Below the pieces are notes generated by a model. It had not been told where the DNA came from, did no database searches, and was given only the letters and a program-made list of their open reading frames with translations. Positions 9,757 to 17,663 of a stretch of DNA of 25,623 nt are shown here, in pieces. The stretch lies in the IMG/VR virus record IMGVR_UViG_3300021142_000164, positions 1 to 25,623 of that record; one strand, 5' to 3'. Every line of letters begins with the position of its first letter. The first letter of the stretch is position 1. The DNA is from a virus. The position numbers and the translations under genes were made by a program.

Positions 9757-11745
9757 CTATAAATCAAATATGTTTTTATATCGTTCGGCTGAATCTGCTG
9801 GTTCAAGATTCCCGGGATCATCTTTACTCAAAGGAAATTGGACAGAGCCTAAGCCAGGCATAGGTTCGGCCGATGGCATTGCAATAGGATTAACAGAAAC
9901 ATTAGGTGTGGCATTAGACCTTGCAGACATTTCACTTTGCGTTGATGCAACTATGGCTTGTGCACCAGTAGATGGTTCTGAAGTTTGTGGTGTAGCAGGT
10001 TTTGGTTGAAGTTCCTCAAGAGGAACTCCATTTTGTTCAAAACTAATATTATCTGCCGAAAATTTAATTTCACTTGCTTTCACACCTACTTTTTTATCCT
10101 CAACATTCACATCAATATTATTACCTTGACTTTGTAATAATGAAGAAGATGCTGAAGGTGATTCTTTTGATAAAGGCATTGCGGAAGGTGGAATATCACC
10201 TGGCTCGGGTAAAGCAGGTTGTGGCATAGAAGATTGTGCTTCCGAAAATTGTTTCATATTTTTCAGATGAGCACGTTGTGGATCATCGTATAAATCATCA
10301 GGCACTTCTTGGCCATTAATAGATACTGGTATATTACCAATCATTTTATATTGTAAATTATCTGTGTCTTCTATACCCATACGTTTTGCAAAATTTTGAG
10401 CCGAACTTTGTCTAATATTCAATGCTAAATGATTTTCTAGAGAATCAAGCATAGATGGAGTCTGTTGATAAAAAGATGAACCATAATTGTGTTGTTTTGC
10501 ATAACCATAAGCAACTTCTTTGGCTTCATCGTCATCACTAAGTTTCATATGTGAAAGAGTTCTTTTGACTAATGCATCAATTCTTTTATTTTTTTCTGCA
10601 TCGGAATCTAATCTCCAAGCATCCATCCACTTTTTCATAATATCTTCAGATGGAGCATAAGATTGTATTAATGCTTTTGCCTGTTCTTCAGATAAACTTG
10701 ATACGTCAGGGGAAGAAGGAGATGGAAGATCACCAAATGCTTCTTGTGTTGTTCTCTCACCTTTTGCAGTTTGCTCAAGATTTCTGAATGATTGTTGTGT
10801 TTCTGCAATACCTTCAGGTGTATTTCTTGCTTTATAAAGACCAAGACCAGTTAATGCAGCAACAGAAGCACCTGCAGCAATAGTACCACCTGCTGCACTT
10901 GTTGCAAATTCCGCAACGGTACCACCTGCTTCTGCTAATGCTGAACCAGCACTACTAAGAAATGGAACAGCTTTTGAAAATATATTTGCACCAGTTGCTA
11001 GTGCAGAAGAACCAATTCTTTTTGCAAATCCACCAACACCACTTGCAGCGCCGGAAATTAAATTTTTACCTTTACTTAAAAGTGAAGAAGTACCTGATTC
11101 AGCAAGTAAATTTTCAACCATATCACCTATATTACCTAAAGATCCATGACTTCCTTTTTTGATTACTTCTAAAAGTTTTTCAAGAAGAGATGTTGTGGTA
11201 GTTTGTTCATCTGTAAGTTCTGTAAGAAGTTTATTTGTATTTGATATTTGAATTGCCACAGATCCAATTTCAGAGGCATTTTTTCTCTCAGCAGTATCAA
11301 ATCTTTTTTCTGTTGCTTTATTTTGTGATTCAAATGCATTAATAAGTTTTGACAACTGAGGAAACATGAAGTCAAATACTTTACCGCCAAATGATGTATC
11401 ACCAGAAGAAGCAGAAGAACCACCATTTTTTAATGTATTCTTTAAACCTTGTTTTGCTAAAACTTCAGGTGATATTTTTGATTCTTCACCTGTATTTCTA
11501 TCAACAACAACTATATCATCTCGAGAACCAATATCTGACTTTGTTTTTCTTTCTTTTTTCTTCTTTTCAATACCCATTTCAACAACAGATTCAACTGTTG
11601 GTTCAGTTGGTTCTGGGATTTCAGGTTTTAAATTCTGTTCTTCAGCCAGTCTTTTTAAAAGAGCTTGAAAATTCTCTAATTCCTCAGGTGTAACACCACC
11701 AGAACTTGAAGAAGTAACTTTAAATGAAGAATTTTTCTTTGCCAT
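9757..11745 (-). CDS. Tape-measure-like late structural protein, 662 aa
   Basis: A long, Ser/Ala-rich protein with a charged N-terminal coiled-coil-like region (KRLAEEQNLKPEIPEP, KKKKERKTK), a helical stretch around residues 125-200, an Ala/Gly-rich hydrophobic region (about 235-305, with AGGTIAAGASVAALTGLGLY) and a Pro/Ser-rich C-terminal half. Its start follows the stop of the 755-frame gene after one base. Residues about 125-195 resemble the equivalent part of that neighbour (F..PQL.KLI, I.NTNKLLTEL), so the two look like distant paralogues. Position after the chaperone-like frame and hydrophobic/coiled composition suggest a tape-measure or internal tail protein (gp29 role). No enzyme motif is seen. 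Confidence 0.65.
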   Translation of the reverse strand: MAKKNSSFKVTSSSSGGVTPEELENFQALLKRLAEEQNLKPEIPEPTEPTVESVVEMGIEKKKKERKTKSDIGSRDDIVVVDRNTGEESKISPEVLAKQGLKNTLKNGGSSASSGDTSFGGKVFDFMFPQLSKLINAFESQNKATEKRFDTAERKNASEIGSVAIQISNTNKLLTELTDEQTTTTSLLEKLLEVIKKGSHGSLGNIGDMVENLLAESGTSSLLSKGKNLISGAASGVGGFAKRIGSSALATGANIFSKAVPFLSSAGSALAEAGGTVAEFATSAAGGTIAAGASVAALTGLGLYKARNTPEGIAETQQSFRNLEQTAKGERTTQEAFGDLPSPSSPDVSSLSEEQAKALIQSYAPSEDIMKKWMDAWRLDSDAEKNKRIDALVKRTLSHMKLSDDDEAKEVAYGYAKQHNYGSSFYQQTPSMLDSLENHLALNIRQSSAQNFAKRMGIEDTDNLQYKMIGNIPVSINGQEVPDDLYDDPQRAHLKNMKQFSEAQSSMPQPALPEPGDIPPSAMPLSKESPSASSSLLQSQGNNIDVNVEDKKVGVKASEIKFSADNISFEQNGVPLEELQPKPATPQTSEPSTGAQAIVASTQSEMSARSNATPNVSVNPIAMPSAEPMPGLGSVQFPLSKDDPGNLEPADSAERYKNIFDL

Positions 11746-11746
11746 A

Positions 11747-13987
11747 TTATGCTGCCAATGCTTGCCCTAGTCGTTGTTTTATTGATATATCTGTTGTGTT
11801 TGTTGCTTGTGCTGAAGAAGGAGTAGTGCCAGAACCTTGTTGAACTGGAACAGGAACATTTGCGGCTATATTTTTAGGTGCTGTAGTTGCTGCTTGATCT
11901 GCTGTAGAAGCTTGTGCTAATTGTTGACCGGAACGCTTAGCATAATCTTGCATCCAATGTGCTTGATATTGTTGTGGAGTAAGACCACGATTTGCTGCTA
12001 ATGCCGCTTCAGATATTTTCCCTTGAGCATTACCAGTATACCAAACAAGAGGTACTTTTGACACATCATTGTTATTTGCTTTTAAAATATCAGAAATAAA
12101 ATTACCAGCAATTTGATCTTGAATGCCTGGTGGAGCATCTGCTGCACTTTTATATTCTGTTCCGACACCAAATTTCTTTGTTAAACTCTGCCATGTAGAA
12201 TCAATAAACTGATATGCACCAGAAGCCGATGAACCTTTAGCATGTATCTTATAATTGCCACCGGATTCTCGACCTTTGATAGTATCAAGAATTGCTTGAA
12301 CACCAGATGAAGCAGTAAAGCCAATAAAATCACCTACGGCCGAGGCAGCAGATGATACAGCAGTTCCGACGGCTGATGCCGCAGATGATAGACCAGAACC
12401 AACGGCTTCAGCACCCGAAACAAGTGACTTACCAAGTCTAGAAAAGAAACTGTCGGAACTACCATCGGAACTATCAATTACAATCTTTTTTGCATCAAGA
12501 TTCAAAGCTTCCACTTTTGAATCACCTTCATTTTTATTGACAATTTCATTCACGGCTTTGGGTAAGGTGATAGGTATACCTTCAGGCGTAAATAATAATT
12601 CTGGAACATCTTTATCTTTACCTACTGCTGTGGTAGAAGTTTTTGCAGCAATTTGATCTATAATTGAATCAACAAGATCATCAACACTTTTACCTAAAAA
12701 TTCCGAAGCAACATATCCACCTGCAAAGCCACCAATAAGACCGACCGCAGCACCTACTAAATTCCCAAATCCAGGAACAACAGAACCTGCCATAGCGCCA
12801 ATGTATGTTCCTATAACACCACCAACCCAAGCCAAACCAAATTGATCCACTAAATGTGCTATAACTTTTGTAACATTTACCTTATAATTTGGATCATTTG
12901 AATCTAATTCCATTATTTCAACAAAACCATCATATATTGTCTTTGCAATTAGAGCAGGCATTAACACCTTACCTGCAACAGTCTCAACAGCGCCAGCAAG
13001 TGCACTGTCAACTGCACCGACGGCTTTACCAGCTATTTTTAAACTTTTTCTTCCAATTTCAGCGCCTTCACTTGCAACAGAAGAAATACCAGATTTGGCT
13101 GATTCCGCAACATTACCTAGTGTTCTTGTTGTTCGTTGCCAAAAACTTTCAGGTGGTGCTTCTACAGGTCTGGGTGCTTCTACTTTTGTTGAAGGAGCAG
13201 GAGTCTCTACAGGTGCTGGTTCTGGTGCTGGTGTTGTTTCTGCTCTTGAACGTGCAATCTTTTCAAGACGAGCATCTCTTGCAGAACCTTTTAATTCATT
13301 ACCATTTTTATCAAATAAATTTATTTTACCTTCGCGTTCAAGTTTCTCAATTCGAGCATCTCTTGCAGAACCTTTTAATTCATTACCATTTTTATCTAGA
13401 AGATCCTCGGGTGAAATTACTCGTTCTTCTTTTAAATCTATCTTTTTGGATGGCTTGTTCGGATTCTTTTCAACAGGTTTTTTAAGATTTTCTTCAGGTG
13501 TTTCTTGCTCAGCTGTTTTCTGAGCATTTCTTCTTGCTTCTTCTTCTGCAACTCTTTTCCCTTCCTCAGCTTTTCTTCTGGCTTCTTCTTCCTCAGTTGC
13601 TTTTGCTTTTGATTGTTTAACTCTTCTTAAAGCATCAATCAGTCCAGCATTTGAAGAAGCAGAACCAGAATCATATTCCGAAATAATATGATTGAGAATT
13701 TCATTCTGTTTGACTATATTTGAATGTGCAAGTTCCAACAAGGAATTGCTATTCTCAATCAATGAAGCTACACGTTCAACAGAACCCGTAAATGTTCTTT
13801 CAATATTATATTCTTCTCGTTCCTCACCTTGCTCCTCAGTATCAAGGGTATCCAAATTTTTAGAAATTAAAGCATTAAGATTTGGAAACAATGCACTAAA
13901 AGTAGCACCGCCAATTTGCTTCAAAGCAGATTTTGCAAATCCAGGAGTATTATTTTGTTTTGGGAGAGAAGTCTCCTCATTAGCCAC
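11747..13987 (-). CDS. Tape-measure-like protein with lytic transglycosylase domain
   Basis: About 746 residues from GTG 13987 (AAGGA nine bases upstream); a TTG at 14014 would add nine. In order: a helical region (residues ~50-120), an Ala/Glu/Arg-rich coiled coil (EEEARRKAEEGKRVAEEEAR), two copies of DKNGNELKGSARDAR, a Pro-rich linker, Gly-rich hydrophobic segments (LAWVGGVIGTYIGAMAG and GAAVGLIGGFAGGYVA) and a C-terminal SLT-type domain: KGRESGGNYKIHAKG (catalytic Glu likely in RES), SGAYQFIDSTWQSL, and LVWYTGN. The domain would cut peptidoglycan during DNA delivery. Position after gp26 and the chaperone frame plus membrane and SLT segments fit a tape-measure protein; gp5 here lacks its lysozyme domain. 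Confidence 0.75.
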   Translation of the reverse strand: MANEETSLPKQNNTPGFAKSALKQIGGATFSALFPNLNALISKNLDTLDTEEQGEEREEYNIERTFTGSVERVASLIENSNSLLELAHSNIVKQNEILNHIISEYDSGSASSNAGLIDALRRVKQSKAKATEEEEARRKAEEGKRVAEEEARRNAQKTAEQETPEENLKKPVEKNPNKPSKKIDLKEERVISPEDLLDKNGNELKGSARDARIEKLEREGKINLFDKNGNELKGSARDARLEKIARSRAETTPAPEPAPVETPAPSTKVEAPRPVEAPPESFWQRTTRTLGNVAESAKSGISSVASEGAEIGRKSLKIAGKAVGAVDSALAGAVETVAGKVLMPALIAKTIYDGFVEIMELDSNDPNYKVNVTKVIAHLVDQFGLAWVGGVIGTYIGAMAGSVVPGFGNLVGAAVGLIGGFAGGYVASEFLGKSVDDLVDSIIDQIAAKTSTTAVGKDKDVPELLFTPEGIPITLPKAVNEIVNKNEGDSKVEALNLDAKKIVIDSSDGSSDSFFSRLGKSLVSGAEAVGSGLSSAASAVGTAVSSAASAVGDFIGFTASSGVQAILDTIKGRESGGNYKIHAKGSSASGAYQFIDSTWQSLTKKFGVGTEYKSAADAPPGIQDQIAGNFISDILKANNNDVSKVPLVWYTGNAQGKISEAALAANRGLTPQQYQAHWMQDYAKRSGQQLAQASTADQAATTAPKNIAANVPVPVQQGSGTTPSSAQATNTTDISIKQRLGQALAA
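13269..13396. repeat. 44-bp exact direct repeat within the tape-measure-like gene
   Basis: 13269-13312 and 13353-13396 are identical over 44 bp, 84 bp (28 codons) apart. They encode the duplicated D-K-N-G-N-E-L-K-G-S-A-R-D-A-R segment. The perfect DNA identity indicates a recent in-frame duplication. Confidence 0.85.
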
Positions 13988-14192
13988 CAGATAAATTCCT
14001 TCTTTGTTCTTCAAGATCTTTTAAATATTTCAGAAGCATATCAACAAAGAAATCACGTTCAAATGGCATCATATCCTCAATTTCACTCAATGAATACTTA
14101 TGGTGTTGTATGAGTGAAAAATTAGTAAGGTAAAAGTTTTCAAGTGTATTATGGCTTAACCCAACGTAAAAAAATCTGATAACGTAGTCAGC
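13980..14192 (-). CDS. Chaperone-like frame without start codon, read by -1 frameshift from gp26
   Basis: A 70-codon open frame (stop TAA at 13982-13980) overlaps the 3' end of gp26 in the -1 frame and has no ATG or GTG before its conserved-looking core HHKYSLSEIEDMMPFERDFF. At the overlap, gp26 reads GAT TTT TTT ACG, providing the heptamer T-TTT-TTT (14174-14168). A -1 slip there continues as Y-V-G-L-S-H-N-T-L-E-N-F, fusing about 62 residues to gp26. Tail-assembly chaperones upstream of tape-measure genes in lambda, P2 and others use such frameshifts. The gene position corresponds to gp51/gp28 in T4. The alternative is initiation at TTG in YSL. Confidence 0.6.
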   Translation of the reverse strand, partial: ADYVIRFFYVGLSHNTLENFYLTNFSLIQHHKYSLSEIEDMMPFERDFFVDMLLKYLKDLEEQRRNLSGG

Positions 14193-14863
14193 TCAATCAC
14201 TCTGTCCTTTCCATTTGCATTTTTGTATTCAAGCTTGTGATATAGTTTTGGAGTCGATTCCATAAATTTTATAATTTCTTGATATGTCAATACACCTAGA
14301 CTATCCAAGAATTCTTCGATTTCTTCTGGTGTATAATTTTTTGGATCGTAAATTTCATCACCATCGTAAATCTTATCAATACATCGGACAATCAATTCAT
14401 AGAATGAATTATCACCACTCTTTAGAAAGTCCTTATCATCAAAAAGTGATGCTGCAGGATATTTCATAAGAATACCAACATCCTTATTTACTTTAATATT
14501 CTTATTTGCATTTTCTGGAAATTTAACTTCTACAGAATTCAAATCAACTTCAAAATTATATACTTGATTGTCTTCGTTATCCTTATAGGCAAGCTTTGCA
14601 ATATTTGAGACCGAAAATGCTCTGATACGTAAAAATAGATATTCAAGATCAAAGATGGGAAGAATATCAACATCAAATTTATCTGAAATAGCACAATTAT
14701 TTACTACTTGCTTGATTGCCTTGAAATAATCAGCTGGATCAGAACTTGTTTTTGCCATAAGAAGTAATTTTTCTTCTTTCACAAGAAAAGGTCGAAATGT
14801 TTCCATCTTTTTAGTCGATGGAATACAAATATCATTCATAGGATATTTCAGTTTAGGTAACAT
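14156..14863 (-). CDS. gp26: gp26-like baseplate hub / tail assembly protein
   Basis: A 235-residue member of the T4 gp26 baseplate family. The N-terminal pattern LPKLKYPMNDICIPSTKK followed by FRPFLVKEEKLLLMAK (about 24-39) is the signature of the family. Then come FDLEYLFLRIRAFSVSN (about 70-86), a two-strand region EVDLNSVEVKFP and a helical C-terminus YTPEEIEEFLDSLG. In T4, gp26 is needed for hub assembly. An AGAGAGG ribosome site precedes the ATG. Its last codons carry seven consecutive T's, which place a -1 slippery site in the right frame to extend it into the downstream chaperone-like frame. Its role may therefore be that of the short chaperone form of a frameshift pair. Confidence 0.8.
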   Translation of the reverse strand: MLPKLKYPMNDICIPSTKKMETFRPFLVKEEKLLLMAKTSSDPADYFKAIKQVVNNCAISDKFDVDILPIFDLEYLFLRIRAFSVSNIAKLAYKDNEDNQVYNFEVDLNSVEVKFPENANKNIKVNKDVGILMKYPAASLFDDKDFLKSGDNSFYELIVRCIDKIYDGDEIYDPKNYTPEEIEEFLDSLGVLTYQEIIKFMESTPKLYHKLEYKNANGKDRVIELTTLSDFFTLG

Positions 14864-14878
14864 ACTAAAGCCTCTCTT

Positions 14879-15505
14879 TTATTGTATAAGTTGCCATCTC
14901 TTAAATGAAAATTCTACTGATACTCTGTAAAGTTTATCAGTATCACTCCAATCAACCGTTGTATCATCTATAGCTGTTGGAAATGCCTCAATAACTTTTA
15001 TATTCTTGGAAATATTTCCAAGATTATCACAAACTGTAATGGATATATCTTGCACAATATCATTTCTATATGCCACAGAATATTGTGGTTGACTTTCAAC
15101 ACCAGTAAAAATACCGGTATAATCAAACGCAGAGGTAGTCCAAAGATAAAAAAGTTTGAAAATATCACTTGCTTTATTTTCTAGAAAAGTAATATGCATT
15201 TTGCTAAATCTAGCATTTGTTGTAAATTGTTTATTGATACCTACACCATACGTGCGATTGTCAATAGTGTCCAATGTAATACCAGGAATTCTAACTTGCT
15301 CTGCTCTAAATTGAAGTAGTCTATCCAATGGGTATTGAAATTTAAATCTAGTTTGTTTCTGAAATAATGCAGGGAGCATGAAATTGCAAAAATATCTATT
15401 AGTCTGAATTGTGCCAGTTTGATTTAAATGCTCCGTAAAATTGGATATATTAAACCCTTGATCTGCGCTAATGGTTTGATCCGTGCTTATGGGTGTAAGT
15501 GCCAT
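14879..15505 (-). CDS. gp19-family tail tube-like protein
   Basis: A 208-residue protein with a tube-type ending: AFPTAIDDTTVDWSDTDKLY then VSVEFSFKRWQLI. This mirrors the end of T4 gp19 (WPTNVGELQLDWDS.N.I..FEVTLALDYW). The central part FRAEQVRIPGITLDT corresponds to the loop-strand after the first sheet of gp19. It is longer than gp19 (163 residues) because of an N-terminal extension. Its place between the 202-residue protein and gp26, within a baseplate operon, suggests either the major tube protein or a baseplate-proximal tube paralogue. TAGGAT precedes the ATG, and the start overlaps the stop region of the upstream gene. Confidence 0.65.
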   Translation of the reverse strand: MALTPISTDQTISADQGFNISNFTEHLNQTGTIQTNRYFCNFMLPALFQKQTRFKFQYPLDRLLQFRAEQVRIPGITLDTIDNRTYGVGINKQFTTNARFSKMHITFLENKASDIFKLFYLWTTSAFDYTGIFTGVESQPQYSVAYRNDIVQDISITVCDNLGNISKNIKVIEAFPTAIDDTTVDWSDTDKLYRVSVEFSFKRWQLIQ

Positions 15506-15506
15506 A

Positions 15507-16115
15507 TTATCCTACCATTTCCTGTGATTCTTTCCAGACAGTTGTATTTGATGCTTTCTTGAAACGAGCAGAAGGAAGCATAAGTGCTGCATCCCACATT
15601 CTAGGTTGAATATTCAAGAAATTACTTCTTACATGATCATGTAGATACATTTTAAAACATGGTTTAAAATATTTAAATTTTGAAGCATTATTTAAAATCT
15701 CATATGATAGTTTCAATTTTGTATCGGCATTAAATTTTGTATCTTGTGAAATGGTGTAAAGTCTATCCATTAGTTTTGCTCTAAGAATTGGTGGAAGATA
15801 ATGGAGATTGATACCTTGAAAGCCACCATGGGTAAAACCTACCAAGAAAATAAGCGGGAATGTATCATAATACGGAAGTGTATCTTTATGCTTGGGATCA
15901 TAAAAATACATATACATTTTTCCAATATCGTTCATTGTTATCTTTGAATATAGATTTTCCTTATCATTCATCATCCGATTCTTGTTTACACTCGAAACGG
16001 TTGCTGCTGCATTTCTAAACCATGATCTTGTATCACGTTGACGAACATCGTCGGTGATACCTTCTGCACGGCCTTTCCGTGCTAATTGTGTGAAGATATA
16101 AGATTCGTTGGCCAA
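15507..16115 (-). CDS. Conserved T4-like phage protein of unknown role, 202 aa
   Basis: The recognisable part is MYMYFYDPKHKDTLPYYDTF, then PLIFLV, and GGFQGINLHYLPPILRAKLM. From memory, this arrangement (Y-F-Y-D-P-K...L-P-Y-Y-D-x-F-P...G-x-N-L-H-Y-L-P-P) is found in a widespread protein of marine T4-like phages near gene 4 and baseplate genes. Its function is not established to my knowledge; a virion-assembly or head/neck role is suggested only by the operon. It starts 36 bp after the gp4 stop and ends one base before the tube-like gene. A near-late box AATAAATA (minus strand, about 16141-16148) lies just upstream. Confidence 0.7.
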   Translation of the reverse strand: MANESYIFTQLARKGRAEGITDDVRQRDTRSWFRNAAATVSSVNKNRMMNDKENLYSKITMNDIGKMYMYFYDPKHKDTLPYYDTFPLIFLVGFTHGGFQGINLHYLPPILRAKLMDRLYTISQDTKFNADTKLKLSYEILNNASKFKYFKPCFKMYLHDHVRSNFLNIQPRMWDAALMLPSARFKKASNTTVWKESQEMVG

Positions 16116-16150
16116 AAGTTAAATCCAATAAAGTTGTGAACTATTTATTG

Positions 16151-16579
16151 TTAAATCCCAAGTTCTTTCTCTGTAAAGATCACAAATTCATATCCGCGGT
16201 CTTTTGCGTATTCCGTTGCTGCTTTCCATTTTGCTTGATTTATACCCCACGTCATTACTTCTCTCAAATATTTCTTTGATTTCTTTTTTTCTTCTGTAAT
16301 GACTGGTGGTATAGTCTGATGTTTAGGTTTTACTTCTATAAGAAGAATTTTGTTTTGATTAGTTTTGACAATAAAATCTATGAAATAACGATGTATCTTA
16401 CCATCGACTGGTGATCTATATCTGACAATGGTTTCTTCAGATCCCCACCATAATATATTTGGATCTTTGTCAAGTCTCATCATAAGTTTACATTCCCACA
16501 AACTCCTATAAATTATATTTGTGGGGTTACCTTTATATTTAGAAGGATTAATTGGTTTAAATTTTCCGGAATATGCCAT
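16151..16579 (-). CDS. gp4: gp4-like head completion protein, nuclease fold
   Basis: A 142-residue homologue of T4 gp4 (also gp50/gp65), needed to finish heads before tail joining. NIIYRSLWECKLMMRLD (about 21-37) and ILWWGSEE are followed by SPVDGKIHRYFIDFI (56-70) and ILLIEVKPKHQ (78-88). E29, D68 and E82-V-K84 form a PD-(D/E)xK-type constellation, consistent with the restriction-endonuclease-like fold of the family (TnsA/VSR type). The C-terminal WKAATEYAKDRGYEFVIFTE is also typical. It is first in the minus-strand late operon, with a TATAAATA late box at 16605-16612; no clear Shine-Dalgarno is visible. Confidence 0.85.
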   Translation of the reverse strand: MAYSGKFKPINPSKYKGNPTNIIYRSLWECKLMMRLDKDPNILWWGSEETIVRYRSPVDGKIHRYFIDFIVKTNQNKILLIEVKPKHQTIPPVITEEKKKSKKYLREVMTWGINQAKWKAATEYAKDRGYEFVIFTEKELGI

Positions 16580-16586
16580 AGTTTTA

Positions 16587-16594
16587 TATAAATA
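16587..16594 (+). promoter_or_regulatory. T4-type late promoter, plus strand
   Basis: Exact octamer TATAAATA, 30 bp before the ATG at 16624. In T4 it is recognised by polymerase with gp55, gp33 and the clamp. It drives the plus-strand baseplate operon. Confidence 0.8.
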
Positions 16595-16604
16595 TCAAAA
16601 ACAC

Positions 16605-16612
16605 TATTTATA
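16605..16612 (-). promoter_or_regulatory. T4-type late promoter, minus strand
   Basis: Exact TATAAATA on the minus strand, 26 bp before the gp4 ATG at 16579. It is divergent from and interleaved with the plus-strand late box. Confidence 0.8.
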
Positions 16613-16623
16613 GAGAAGTGTAT

Positions 16624-17661
16624 ATGGCTTCAGTTTTCCAATATTTATCCGCAGCAGGTTCCGATTTAGCTCGAATTGGTCGTGGTGTTTTCGCGGCAGG
16701 TGGTGCAGTCTCTGCACTTTCTGCATTTGCGGCCGCAGCAAAACTTGCTGGACAAGGTTCTGGATTTCCTGGTGCTTCTCTTATATTTCCAGGTGATGTT
16801 TTAGATAACTATACAATGACCATAAGATTCATGCAATATCAGAAAAGATCCATTGGTTCAAATGCTTCTCTGACATCTACCGGGCCAAATATAATTTTAC
16901 CCATACCCAAAAATCTGATGGATACTATCCATTTAAATTATAGCACAGAAAATTTAGGTTCAGCAGTTGGTGCAGCAGTTCAAAGTTTGTCACAATCTGG
17001 AATATCTTCTTCTTCTTTTTCTTCTTTTGAAAAAGGTATAGGCGCTTTAGAAGCAGGGGCTGGAGCAGTTGCGGCCGGTGCTGCTGGATCAGCCATTAGT
17101 AAATTGCAAAGTGCTAATACACAAATAGCAGGTGCTGTTAGCGCTGTTTCTGGTCTTGCAATCAATCCATTCCAAACAGTATTATTTCAAAATGTAAATT
17201 TCAAGAATCATTCTTTTGAATGGCTTCTTACACCTTCAAATAAAGCAGAATCAGAAACTTTACAGAAAATTATTACTGTATTAAAACAAAATTCACTTCC
17301 CGGTGTTCCAAATTCAAGTGATGGTTTGTTTTTTACCTATCCAAATATTGTTCAAATTCAACTTAGTTCTCCTGTATCACAATATACATATTCTTTTAAA
17401 CCGGCAGTAATAGAAAGTTTATCATTCAATTATGCTGCCGGTGGCACACCATCGTTCTTTAGTGAGACCAATGCACCTACAGCAGTAAGTCTGAATATGC
17501 AATGCAAAGAAATTGAACTTTGGACACAATTGGATTATGGAGGATCTACATCACATGCATCTATATTGTCTGAACTTGTGAATAACATTACACCAAACAA
17601 TTCAAGTCCAGTCCCTGGTCCAGTCCCTGGTCCAGTTCCTGGTCAAGTTTCCGGTCAATAA
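16624..17661 (+). CDS. gp48/gp54-like baseplate tube cap or initiator
   Basis: A 345-residue protein starting at ATG 16624 with AGAGAAG about 6 nt upstream; an in-frame GTG two codons earlier is less likely. The N-terminal third is Ala/Gly-rich and hydrophobic. The body has LPIPKNLMDTIHLNYSTENLG (about 103-123), then a tube-like domain: NHSFEWLLTPSNKAESETLQ, a FTYPNIVQI strand, CKEIELWTQ near the end, and F.P.V....FNYA..G.PSFF..TNAPT.VSL. This is the pattern of T4 gp48 and gp54, which share the tube fold and cap the baseplate to start tube growth. Only one such gene is visible here. The C-terminus is a short Pro-Val-Pro-Gly repeat. Confidence 0.75.
   Translation: MASVFQYLSAAGSDLARIGRGVFAAGGAVSALSAFAAAAKLAGQGSGFPGASLIFPGDVLDNYTMTIRFMQYQKRSIGSNASLTSTGPNIILPIPKNLMDTIHLNYSTENLGSAVGAAVQSLSQSGISSSSFSSFEKGIGALEAGAGAVAAGAAGSAISKLQSANTQIAGAVSAVSGLAINPFQTVLFQNVNFKNHSFEWLLTPSNKAESETLQKIITVLKQNSLPGVPNSSDGLFFTYPNIVQIQLSSPVSQYTYSFKPAVIESLSFNYAAGGTPSFFSETNAPTAVSLNMQCKEIELWTQLDYGGSTSHASILSELVNNITPNNSSPVPGPVPGPVPGQVSGQ
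17608..17655 (+). repeat. 12-bp tandem repeat encoding PVPG units
   Basis: About four imperfect copies of a unit like ggtccagtccct at the 3' end of the tube-cap gene encode P-V-P-G, P-V-P-G, P-V-P-G, Q-V-S-G. It lies directly before the stop, so copy-number change would alter only the tail of the protein. Confidence 0.75.
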
Positions 17662-17663
17662 TC

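Noticed and set aside
12889-13485. 198-residue plus-strand frame opposite the tape-measure-like gene
   Set aside because: Leu/Gln-rich antisense shadow of an AT-rich coding strand with low-complexity composition.
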